The notes beneath the pieces were generated by a model. It did not search any database and had not been told where the DNA came from. It was given only the letters and a program-made list of their open reading frames with translations. 64,000 nucleotides of DNA, from contig JAKSZP010012275.1 of the NCBI GenBank assembly GCA_022478985.1, forward strand, positions 1 to 64,000, written 5' to 3'. Shown here in pieces: positions 11,179-20,960 of the stretch; the stretch's first letter is position 1, and every line of letters begins with the position of its first letter. The position numbers and the translations under genes are program-made. The stretch comes from Massospora cicadina. Lineage: Eukaryota > Entomophthoromycota > Entomophthoromycetes > Entomophthorales > Entomophthoraceae.

Positions 11179-14100
11179 ATGGGGGAAACCTTCACTCTAG
11201 GGACGCTGAATATCGCCGGACTCAAGGCCTCCCTGTCCCAGGCTAGGAAACTGAGTTTTTTACAAAATAATTTACCCATGGATATCCTGGCCATCCAGGA
11301 AACCCACTGTCCACGAGGTTCCGAGGAAGCTTAAAAAACAATGCTCCTACCATCCCTATCCTTTTGGTTGAAGCACTGTGGGGTGCTAATTCAGAAAAAA
11401 AATTTTTACAAATTTATATCTTCAGAAACATTCCTAAATGACCAAGTGCTCATTGTCACCTTCTCATGGGCCGATGTTGCACACACAATCATCAACATTT
11501 ACGCCCCAAACGGTGCACAAGAGTGTCAGGAATCCTTCTCGTCAGTCAAATCCCTCCTGCTACCCCCCAATTCTTTCCTAATTGGCGACATGAACTGTTG
11601 GCTAACCTCACAAACAGACCAGTGGCCACCCTCACCCCACGCCCCACAGGGTCATGTAGAACTATGCATTCTAAAAGCCACCCTTGGGTTAATGGATGCG
11701 CTGCCATGACATGCCCCACTGCTCAAAAACATGATGCGTCCCCATGTCCACAACGGCCAATTAAGGTCCATGACCTGCATTGACCTTATTCTAGCACCGG
11801 TGAAATTCCAACCCCACATCTCCCACTTCAAAACAACGAAAATGGAATTCTCTGACCACCGACTGATCTCAATAACATACCACTTACCCATCACAGTTGC
11901 AAAGGCCCCACATTGGTGCAAAATCCGCCCCCAGAGCTTGCGTCACCAGGATTTTCCACATGGGTGGTAGAGGCAACTTTGGCAAAATCATTTGTTGCAC
12001 CGTTTTGCGCGGACCCCATTTCTACATGGGCAACTTTCAAAAAAGACACCATCCACCACTATTACCATCTCTCCTCCAGACGCTCACGAGCCACATCAGC
12101 GGTTATATCACGTGTGCACGGCGGAATTGGCCCACTTGGAGTCCAACATTCCAGCCTCAGGATATAGCCCTGCATGGGGCCAGAAGTGGGCGGAGGCAGC
12201 AGCCCACCTCAACGCACTTGAAAGGCAACACAAACATCGGGTTTGTGTCCAATACAGGGCCACACGCATCACTAAAGGTGACAAGTGCACCACATACTTC
12301 TTCAAAAAAATTTTTGCACCACACCAGAGTGTGGCCTGCACACAGGTGCGAAGATCGGATAATTCTATTGTGGATACACCAGCCAAAGTAGCAATCGAAA
12401 CGCAAAGATATTACTCTGAGTTATACTGAGCCAAACCAATTCAGCCGGCTGAAATGGCGGAATTTCTCGACAGAGCTCATATATACACCATTTTCTCATA
12501 CCCAGAAATAATAAATTTAATTACTCCTAACGAATTATGGACTACCATTCACGGTGCGCCAAACTGAAAATGCCCAGGCCCAGATGGCATTCCATATGAG
12601 TTCTACAAAAAATATTTTAAATATATATCCCTATTGCTGCTAGCCTCACTCAACCAAAGCCTGTTGGAAATGCGCCTCCTACCAGGAGGACATGAGGCCT
12701 TTACAGTCACACTCTTCAAGAAAGGGGATAGGCTAGACTTAGTCAACTGGCGCCCCATTTCTCTAACAAACACAGACACCAAAATTTTAACAAAAATCAT
12801 GGCTAACCGTTTAGGGACTGTAGCATCTGCCACCATCTCTCCAGAACAATTTGGTTTCATCCCCAGAAGGTTGATTTATGATAACGTGCACTCTGTGGCT
12901 AATGTGTGTCAGTCCACAGCCTCTGGGGCACTTGTATTCTTGGACCAACAAAAGGCCTATGATAGAGTAAACTGGGAGTACCTTAGGGCCTGCCTCCAAC
13001 AATTCTGCCTACCTCCCCGCTTCATTAACTGGGTGATGCTGCTCACGGAATCTGCAACAATGGCTGTGCGCGGCCCAGGTTTCCTAACGGAAGTAGTCCG
13101 TCCTCAAAGGGGCCTGCGACAAGGGGACCCCTGAGCCCACTCTTATACAACTTCAGCCTTGACCCACTACTGCGAAATGTGAATGCTTAACTCACTGGGG
13201 TCCATGTTCCAGGCCAAACCCCAGTCAAGATGATGGCATTTGCAGATGATTGCGTGGTGGGGGTGTCTAATAACAAAGATGCACGCGCGCTTGAAGCCCT
13301 CATCCAGGAATATTCCCGGGTAAGCAACGTGGCACTGAACGCCTCCAAAACTGAAATCATCCTCCTTGGTCGGTTTCAGAACTGCTGGGCCCCAGCAAGT
13401 AGTTCCCAACCCAGCCCATCTGCTCGCCCAAGTCCACGCCTTACTAACTCAAAACACACCGCTCCACTGGTGCTCCCCTTTGTGCCGCGACCTACCATAG
13501 GACCGGTACGCCATCTGGGCGTGTGGTTGGAGGCAGGAGGATACGCGTCAGCAGTAATGGAGTGCCATATACTGGACAGCGTAACGAAGCGAATCGCCTC
13601 TCTCAGAGCCCACCCTACTACCCTCACTGGCAGGGTTGTTCTTGCCAACTCTATGCTCCTATCCAAAGTCTGGTTTGGAGCCCACGCCATCCCCTTCTCC
13701 CCAAGCTTCTTCAAATCCCTGTATGCTTTGCTACAAGGTTGGCTTTGGTCAGGCCGCCCTCCACCAGTACGGCTAGAGGTCATGTTTGGCCCTCATCATC
13801 ATGGTGGCATGGGCCTACTTGACTTCAAAGCCCATGCCGCCAAGATCCTAGGCACCTGGATTGCGGCCGTCACTGCTCCTACACTCCCATCCCAACACTG
13901 GTCCCGCGCAGCCCGCTCCAACTTCTCCCGAGCCTTGGGCCTCAACAATCCATCAAACCCCCACTCCCTGATGAAATACCTCGCATCACACACATCAGCC
14001 ACAGGTCCTCACGGGACCAAAACCCACTACAAACGAATCCTACTCTCCATGCGAAGCGCAGAGTGGAGAATTCATATTAGTGGACATACAACCCGAAGAG

Positions 14101-14807
14101 GCCGCCCCTCTCCTCAGTTCACACAAGAGGTACAGGGGCTACCCATCCATGATGGCGTGATCCCCATTCGACCCCAAGTCCTATCCAGGGTGGACTACCT
14201 GGACATGATGGACATCCCTTATTCCACTGAGACCCAAAAGACTATCTGGAAATACGCACACCATCCTCTGTTGCAGCCTCAAGTCCGCTCCCATGTGTGG
14301 CGCTGCCTGAGGCGGGTGTATCGTACAGCTGAGCGCTCTAATGCTTTACACTCATCCTGTGTCGTGTGTGGCCAGTATGGAACGCTGTTTCACCGCCTGG
14401 AGAAGTGCCCCACCTCTAAAGTAATATGGCGCGAAGTCCAACGTCTGCTAGGCCAGGATCAAACACATCCCTTCAGTCTGTCAAGAGATATGTTTGCTTC
14501 ATTAATGGCCTCCCCCCTCCCACCCTCCCTTTGTGCTCTGGTGGTTGCAATCGCCATGTGGACTATCCACACGATTGTCTTGGATGCCATCGCCGGATCC
14601 ATCTCCACCCTCCCTGAAGCTGTCCACAGATTCCGGTCTCATTTGGTGGATCACTTTCAAGCGTGGATGTTTGGATATCTCCCACCACGTCGCCGGCAGC
14701 TGGTCTCCTCCTGTTTCCCAGTCTGGTTCATCAAATCAGACCCCTTCCTCCACACGTGCTCAATAGTGGCTACGCCCCCTACACACGTTCCCTCCCCCTT
14801 CCCATAA
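11179..14807 (+). pseudogene. LINE copy 1 ORF2 (endonuclease / reverse transcriptase)
   Basis: Starts at ATG 11179 with 'LGTLNIAGLKAS' and 'DILAIQETH', the first APE-type endonuclease blocks. 'FLIGDMNCWL' (about 11574-11603) and 'SDHRLISITYH' (about 11850) are the later ones. RT blocks follow: 'DLVNWRPISLTNTDTKIL' (12735-12790), 'EQFGFIPRR', 'FLDQQKAYDRVNW' (12940-12975), 'GLRQGDP' (13110-13130) and the catalytic 'AFADDCVVGV' (13233-13262). The C-terminus has CVVCGQYGTLFHRLEKC (about 14357-14407), a CxxC-H-C cluster like zf-RVT. Breaks: several stops in the endonuclease part and a one-base loss in a C run at about 13130. From 13230 to 14807 (525 codons) the frame is open. Confidence 0.88.
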
Positions 14808-14946
14808 GTGGCGTTCCCGCTGGCAACAAGAGATAGCATCGCTTCTCTGGGGTGCCTCACCTGGTACTAAGTTTTGTCTTAGCTGAGTCATATTTGGAAG
14901 TGTCCATCCCATGGTCGGCCTTCCCCACAATAAATTTAAATTTAAA
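14808..14946 (+). other. LINE copy 1 3' UTR and AAATTT tail
   Basis: About 140 bp follow the ORF2 stop and end with AATAAATTTAAATTTAAA. Both copies end in this short AAATTT repeat instead of a poly(A) run. The AATAAA may also serve as the polyadenylation signal. Confidence 0.7.
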
Positions 14947-15277
14947 AATATGCCAAGAGAACAAATCACCTCCCTACCAAAGTTGTCAGGGATCATCCTT
15001 GACGGGTAAGCTATAGCATCAGACGTCATTGACAAGGGTTTGAAGTCTCACATGTACAATTCAGGCATTGTGGCCGATGCAATGCCACTGACCAAATGAA
15101 CAGGCCAGCGACCAAGTGCGGGTGAGTTGAGTGTCCTGAACCTGTTCCTAACCAAATGGACCCGCCCCTATGATGGGTGGCCTTGGGGATTCCCACCGCT
15201 CGTCAGGCCAAACACCGTCATGCCAGCTGTCAGAAACGCAGCTGAGCCTCAGTTTGGTCATTTGAGGTTGAACTGAC

Positions 15278-15834
15278 AGCGACTCAGCCCACTGCCATAT
15301 TTTTCAATGTCAGTTCCCCAGGGAATAAACCCGTCCAATCCCAAATAATTCTCCAGTTAAGTAAAAATCGAGGGTCCCAATCCTGGCTTATCACCACCCC
15401 AATCAACCACTATTTAATCAGTTGCATTGCACTGAGAAAATTGTTGGTCAATTTTCTTCCTTTTCCTTCAATAAAAATTTTGCCAAAAAAACTAAACAAT
15501 TTTTTATTGCATTACACCTTCTGACTGCATCCCTGATGGCGTTTCCCTGGTGGCCTGTCAATCCATATACTGGATGGGCTCTACCAGTACTTATGGTCAC
15601 TATGGCCCCCTCCGTCATCAATTGGATTCAGCGAGTCCAATACTTTTGGTTCTACAACCCCATTATCATGAACTTCTGGTAGCAGTACACGGGAATCTTA
15701 TGGTCTTATGTCCACCAATTGCAAGAGAGAATCTGTCTCCTTGCCACCCCAGTTAAAATGCCCCATATGCTGAGGACCTCATCGAGACTATCTCAGTTAT
15801 ACCACCCCCTGCAGCAAGACCTCCTGGGTTAGGA
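15278..15834 (+). other. F repeat, region between the two F frames
   Basis: About 550 bp aligned with 8950-8560 of the inverted copy, including 'GTGGCCTGTCA' and 'CAATTTTCTTCCTTTTCCTT'. Short frames (15422-15682, 'LMAFPWWPVNPYTGWALPV') read like membrane segments, but the copies are not open across it. It could be a second exon, an intron or a decayed reading frame. Confidence 0.4.
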
Positions 15835-16473
15835 GTGGGTTCAGTGTGGTTCATCATTGGGATCATACTCACTGTTGTGTTACACCAACAATTTGTTGTT
15901 TCCCAATGCCCAGCTTCATATCAAGTCACTCAGTTGGCAATGCCTCTGGCATTCTGGCTTGCTTTTTGGGTGCTTACGCATCCCAACTGGCATGCTGGTC
16001 TAAACTTCTTCTGCCATTTTCATGACACCAATGGCCTGATGCCATTGGCGATTTTGACCAAGGATTCGTCACTGGACACATTCCAATTAATGGGTACACG
16101 CCTGTCAGGCTTTGTCCCCAGAGGTTTTTGGAGCAGATTTCGAACTGATGACATTAGTAATGGCCCAATGCCCTTGGAAAGTTTTGACAAGGATTTGAAA
16201 CTTGATTACACATCCACTGAATGTGCAAACCCATCGGGCTTCATTACTGAGGGTTTAAGGCATTTGGATTTTGATTTTGAGAGGTTTGGTGCCATCAACT
16301 TCATAAGATTCTTTCAGCTCATGGGGGTGGCGGCTTTCAACTATTTTGGCACAAATTTCCTCAATTCACATACTAATTTGGCTGAGGCAAGCATGGGGAC
16401 AGGGTGGAGGAATCTTCATAGGGAGTGTTTTTACCCAAAGCTTGTCTACCACATGGGCGATATCACCCTGTAA
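15835..16473 (+). CDS. F repeat downstream ORF: predicted membrane/secreted protein, 212 aa
   Basis: This uninterrupted frame starts with 'MGSVWFIIGIILTVVLHQQF', a signal-peptide or single-membrane segment at residues 1-25. A second hydrophobic stretch, 'LAFWLAFWVLTH', lies at about 38-49. The remainder contains a loose internal duplication: 'NGLMPLAILTKDSSLD' ... 'LSGFVPRGF', and 'NGPMPLESFDKDLKLD' ... 'PSGFITEGL', spaced about 45 residues. No family is recognised. The hydrophobic start is conserved in the copies at 8255-8575 and 42790-42930, which supports past selection on the protein. It is the only F frame that is intact here. Start choice is the first ATG of the open stretch. Confidence 0.5.
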   Translation: MGSVWFIIGIILTVVLHQQFVVSQCPASYQVTQLAMPLAFWLAFWVLTHPNWHAGLNFFCHFHDTNGLMPLAILTKDSSLDTFQLMGTRLSGFVPRGFWSRFRTDDISNGPMPLESFDKDLKLDYTSTECANPSGFITEGLRHLDFDFERFGAINFIRFFQLMGVAAFNYFGTNFLNSHTNLAEASMGTGWRNLHRECFYPKLVYHMGDITL

Positions 16474-16571
16474 TACAATAAGGACAGCTGCCCTCTTCAG
16501 ACCTTTTTTTGTGGGTAATGGGAACACCGCTCAGTCTAGGCAGAGGGAACGCTCCCCCAGACTTACATTCA

Positions 16572-17008
16572 TGATCCTAGGCAGCAGAATTATCATTGCT
16601 CGCCCTTATTGGAACCCTTGGCATTCAAAGCCAGTAATCTGATTATCTTCAGATTAAGTTGATGGTAAATTCTAATTAGTTTAATTTGATTTATATAATC
16701 CTTGGCGTTGGTATCCATGAACTCAAAACCTGACAGCAAAATTTTAATCCGCTGTAATCTATATTAATTAATTATATATACATCCTCAGCTTTGGTTGCC
16801 AGTGTCAATTTACAAATAACATTAAATCTATTGGGGATTACCCTGATACTTTTAGATGGCTCAACCCACCAAAATGGGGAGCACAAATTGGTAACTATAA
16901 CATTAATAGTAATATCAAACTAAGCAATTAATCATTATTCACACCTGGCTAATTGAAACCCCTAAGTCAGATATTATTTGAGGAAATTATTCTGGTATAA
17001 TTTCATTA
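16572..17008 (-). repeat. 5' LTR of RetT, outer part
   Basis: It follows 6890-7322 closely, for example 'GGCATTCAAAGCCAG', 'ATCCTTGGCGTT' and 'GGTAACTATAACATTA'. It completes the LTR broken at 8215. Confidence 0.75.
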
Positions 17009-17560
17009 CTTAGTGTAACAGCAGGATTGATGAAGCTCCCATCAGGGTCAAATCCACACCTTCAATCAATTTTTTACTTTGTTTCTGAAATTACTCCATT
17101 TTTGAGCATCTCACCATGTATGTTGTTGAAATTTCAGTTGACCGCATTATCCAGCCCATTGACTGATTAATCAAATTGTAATTAGGCTCTACAATTGGAT
17201 ATCTCGACTATGATTGCCAACTGAAGTGTTAGTATATTTTTGTCAGGAATCATCCCCAATGGTATTGAGCAAGAATTCAATGAGGGAGCAAAACCTGACA
17301 ATAAAATTATAATGGAACATTGTTTAGAGCAAATGGATGTAAAGTCATCAGAAACTACCTAGGCGTTCTAATGCTTGTGTAAAATGGTATAATCATCATC
17401 AGCACAACCTTAATCAATTGGTATCGAGTTCCTTACACCAATAAATTGGTCACCAAATATTGAGTATTATGTTACATAAGAAAATTAAGGCAAAGATACC
17501 CACTAGGATTGGTGCCTAAAACTCAAGGGTCAATCCAATTTAGGGGGACAATTCATTAAA
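17009..17560. other. AT-rich interval without recognised gene
   Basis: About 550 bp between the outer end of the RetT LTR and the presumed start of the RetG LTR. I see no frame or repeat that matches elsewhere. Confidence 0.4.
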
Positions 17561-18027
17561 CCCAGCAGAAAGTTGAAAAGCTGTGCGTCAATTATACTAT
17601 AAACACCCCCAATAATTCTCTAATGAAAGACATATAAAAAATAATACTATGTTATCTGTTTATACATTGTTTGTATAGCTTACTCTTGGGATAAGAATGC
17701 AAGGATTGTATATCCTTAGGTTTTTATCAAATCTACGCTTGGCTCTGCGTGATGAGAATAAGGAATTGTTCCCTATCAGTTCAAACATATCTTTTTTTAG
17801 TACTAGATGGTCAGTTCAAACATATCTATAAGAGGAAGAAGCACCTGGTTAGCATTATCTTTACTCAACGTAGCTTTCAGGCAATCAAATTTTTATAATG
17901 GTCTCCATACTATCACTGCCCCAGTTTATCAATTTTCAGTCAATCAACACAAGTGGTCAAGAATCTGTGCAGTTGAAATCAGGGAGCAGAAGCGAACTAT
18001 CATCTAAGCGACCCTGATTTTAACTAT
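17560..18027 (+). repeat. Probable 5' LTR of RetG
   Basis: Assigned by position directly upstream of a primer-binding site. It carries a short duplication GTCAGTTCAAACATATCT (about 17778 and 17810). The left boundary is a guess; the partner LTR is absent from the window. Confidence 0.4.
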
Positions 18028-18046
18028 TTGTGCTCACTACAGGGGG
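18028..18046 (+). other. Primer-binding site of RetG
   Basis: TTGTGCTCACTACAGGGGG, one base from the RetA/RetT site. Confidence 0.7.
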
Positions 18047-18059
18047 TAGTTGGGTTGTC

Positions 18060-19258
18060 AAAAGCCAATTTCAATCCACGATGTCTTATAAGAGTGAGCT
18101 TTGGAAGCTCTGGATGGAGTTGCAGACTGTCAATCAGAATGTGCTTAACTCAGAATTTCAAGCCAATGTCAATAACTTGGAGGAGCATTTTTTCAAAGCA
18201 GAAGAAATGCTCAAACAAGTTGGAAATGTGAATAACGACCTGTGTGGAAAAATTGCCTCTTTGAGAAAAAAGAGGGTGAACTTATTATGGAAAATTTATT
18301 CCAAAAAAACTGAACGTATTTCTGACTGAGAATGCATCCAACAGATTCATGAGGATACGGCGAAAGATGATGAAACATATTAGGGAGTTAAAAAATCACC
18401 AATGTGATCGTGCAAAATTCAAGGCAAACAAACCTGACAAAAATACATGCAAAACCCCAATTGGAAGAACACCTCTACCCAAAATATGCCTAAATAATTT
18501 TCTGGTGTGTCTGAAATGACTTTTAAAGCCACATCCTATAGCCACTCGAGTTGTTGGGCAAGATTTTCCTGTAGTGAGCAACCAAGGAATTTTGAAATAC
18601 ACTAAAATTACCTGCATTCACTGAGATAGCGCCCTGACGTTTTTCTGTCTCTTTGAAATGACCATGTTTGGTTATGCAGACCGTCATAAAGCAGTGACCA
18701 TAATGAACAGTCTTAGCACTGATTGTCATAATCTGGTGCTACTTCATATCAATGGGGTCAACTGGTCATATGCTGAAGCAAAAGCAGCGATCATGTTAAA
18801 GTTTGTGAAGTACCACTCAGATGGCGAATTGCAAACAGGAATTTATGGGTATACAATTCCGCAATGATGAGACCCTGGCTAGTTTTTCCAATTGGTTTTA
18901 CCAAGAATTCCAGATCTTGCCAATGGCGAAAGTGCTTTCTGACTTTGATGCATGCATAGCCATGCAGTGGAACTTTGGCCCTACTGCAAACTGCATCAGA
19001 TTATGGTGGCAGCACTAGTAACCCAGATAATGACCACTCAGATGGTGGACCATATGAAAGTTCGTGGAGCCATGTTTGAAGCTATCAATTGCACTTTTAA
19101 AATGATCCAAACAAAGAATCAAAATATTGTCAAATTTTATTCATTTGAGGCAAGCTGACCAGGGGATGGACATTACCAAAGCTAAAACTAGACTAAAAAA
19201 CCAAAGTAACTACTTGGTTCAAACAAAACACCCTATTGATCGGATTGAGTGAAATGCT
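18060..19258 (+). pseudogene. RetG gag
   Basis: The first frame (18030-18329) is rich in coiled-coil heptads ('NNLEEHFFKAEEMLKQVG'). Downstream frames 18658-18867 and 18821-19018 read 'GYADRHKAVTIMNSLS' and 'FMGIQFRNDETLASFSNWFY'. These align with RetB ('FLTIQFHQNEILLDIFERF') and RetA ('FSNIKFQWDETLTAFAEQF'). It is therefore a Gag of the RetA/RetB group, frameshifted. No CCHC knuckle is seen before the antisense LINE fragment begins at about 19260. Confidence 0.65.
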
Positions 19259-19259
19259 T

Positions 19260-20960
19260 TGAAAACTTACCAACCAGATGGGCAGCGGAAGCCGCTTATC
19301 CCTCCATGGCGGGAGGGGAGGGGGGTTGGGGGCTCATCTTTGGCAGCAGCTTCTTCCTCCCATAGTAGAGTTCATGTCACGGCTGACAGTAATGGCGTTG
19401 GGGCATCTGCAGTATGGGGTTCAATATCGCTGATAATTGGAATTTCATGGAAATTGCCAGCTAGATAAATGGCACTGAGATATTCTGTTAAAGCTTATTC
19501 AGCTTTGATGCGGGTATCTGGGAGTTTAACAAATGTGGCAATGTTGGTTCAGGTTATTTTTCCTTTTGGATTCAGTGCTATAGTTGCCACGTTCTGGATA
19601 GCATTGTTTGCGTTTTTGTATAGCTGGTTCACCGTCATTTTACTTTTTGGACTTAAGGTTGCGGGGATAACAGGAGGTGGAATTCCTCCTGTGAGCATTA
19701 CTACTGATTTAGTGACAGCTTTACGCAGGGGACGACAATCTGGTGTTGCAACTGCTTTGACTGCAAGCTGGTGGTCACTGCAAAACGATTTGGCATTTGG
19801 CTGTGGGGTATAAAGTTGAAAGGGTATCTGGCATCCCATTCTGCATTAACAAACTGCTCGATTTGCAGAGATGGTTCTTGAATGAGCTTACCTGATTCAT
19901 CAATTTCAGCCAATAATTCCCATGGTTTTGGTTAAATTTGATTGGGGAATCAGCGTACGGTTGAGGTTTGGCCAATTATTTGAGGAAGCATGGGATTGAA
20001 CTAGGATCCAATATAATGCTTGATTGGAGGAATTGTTTATGACATTGAGATGAGGAGGAGGCTGATTGGTGGCTGCTGGTGCAACTTCAGCAGCAGGCTT
20101 TGAGGGTGGGGGTGGTAGGATTGTTCCCCATACTGGAAATTGTACAGGGTGGGCAGCGGATTGGATGTCAATGGATGAGTTGTCCAATCCATTGGAAGTG
20201 GTTGAGGAGGGACACTTGCGTTTTGAGTGGTCTAACTCAAAACATGATGGACAGATCCGCCCGCCCTTGATGAGGGCCCAAAACAGATGGTCAGGTGCTG
20301 AGGGAATAACAGTTTGTGGCGGAATTGACACTGCAATTTTATTAAATTCAGGGCTGATCATGGCATATGTTCAAGGCCCAGCGAGTTGTGTGGCCCCATT
20401 TGGGACCACAAATTGTAAGATGGTGCTGGAGCCATAGGCTGCCAAACCGTCCATCAGCTCCTGGTGGAGCACCGCAGGGGGGAGGTGGGTAGGAAAACCA
20501 GCAAACTGAACCACCAAAGTGGTATCCACTGGGAGCCAAGTCCGATTTGTGGGGAGAGGGGTGCCCTGGAATACCAGGGGCACAGTTGCTGCAGTGGCAG
20601 CATCAGATTTACAAGTGAAGCAAGGTTGAAATACCCCTTGTAGGGGCAGAAATCAATAAAACCGGCGGGTGTCATCACCACCTGTGCCATTTTGATAATG
20701 GCTTAGTCATGGTATGGGAATAGTTTCCCATATTTGACCCTTAGACCGTAGCGCATGTTGCTCTGGGGGAGCACTAGGGGGCAGAGAGGTACCACTTGGG
20801 TATGAGCAAGGTGTGCGTCTAGGTCCTTGGGCGGAACAAATCTTCCATAGATTTGTAATGACTGGGTGAACCAGTCCTAGCGCGTTTTCTTCCAGATGGA
20901 AAATGGTGGGGGAGTTTCTCCGCTGCCCCATGCTGTAGCAGCTGGCGGAGAATCCAAGGA
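19260..20960 (-). pseudogene. LINE ORF1 fragment with CCHC knuckle (different family)
   Basis: A GC-richer minus-strand block. From the start at about 20931 ('MGQRRNSPTIFHLEENALGL') it runs through 20583-20371 ('PVDTTLVVQFAGFPTHL', 'LHQELMDGLAAYGSSTIL') to 20361-19906, which holds CPSCFELDHSKRKC, a perfect CX2CX4HX4C knuckle. A further ~120 residues follow. RRM-like text followed by one knuckle is the L1-type ORF1 layout, as in the two LINEs of this window, but the sequences differ. No ORF2 follows, although LINE insertions normally lose the 5' rather than the 3' end. It lies antisense between RetG gag and pol. Confidence 0.6.

Larger units (their letters stand above)
9661..14946 (+). mobile_element. 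LINE copy 1 (L1-like non-LTR retrotransposon), full length
   Basis: It matches copy 2 (53587-58864) from the first bases ACTTTTCTTTCTCG to the tail CAATAAATTTAAATTTA. The direct repeat AATATGCCAA flanks it at 9651-9660 and 14947-14956. Gene order is 5' leader (about 100 bp), ORF1, 6-nt spacer, ORF2, short 3' UTR. Being full length rather than 5'-truncated is uncommon for a LINE insertion. Both ORFs carry stops or frameshifts. It disrupts the F reading frame. Confidence 0.9.
9378..15277 (+). pseudogene. F repeat upstream ORF, split by LINE copy 1
   Basis: The frame starts with ATGATGGTACCC at 9378 and runs through 'RGDLAHIVDERWVTALPLW', 'LLKGISEICANIV' and 'NGFNSINMP' to the LINE target site at 9651-9660. 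If the LINE and one copy of its target duplication are ignored, the same frame resumes at 14957 with 'REQITSLPKLSGIILDG'. After two stops it continues to 'YDGWPWGFPPLVRP' and 'PQFGHLRLN', ending near 15277. The last part is conserved at peptide level in the inverted copy at 8960-9115. I do not recognise the protein. It is either an unknown mobile-element protein or a multi-copy host gene. It is disabled here by the LINE and the two stops. Confidence 0.55.
6157..17008 (-). mobile_element. RetT: TRIM/LARD-like non-autonomous LTR element, interrupted by F
   Basis: On the minus strand: 5' LTR (17008-16572 plus 8215-7506), a primer-binding site, a ~180-bp interior, a polypurine tract, then the 3' LTR (7322-6157). 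Once the foreign block 8216-16571 is removed, the two LTRs are about 1150 and 1166 bp and align along their length. The interior has no open frame, so the element must have depended on enzymes from a gypsy relative. The primer-binding site is the one used by RetA and RetB, which makes those families candidate helpers. Outer boundaries are accurate to a few bases; I did not find a clear target duplication. Confidence 0.7.

Noticed and set aside
13376..13783. Minus-strand 135-codon frame conserved in both LINE copies
   Set aside because: Antisense to the ORF2 C-terminal region; its conservation follows from that of the plus strand.
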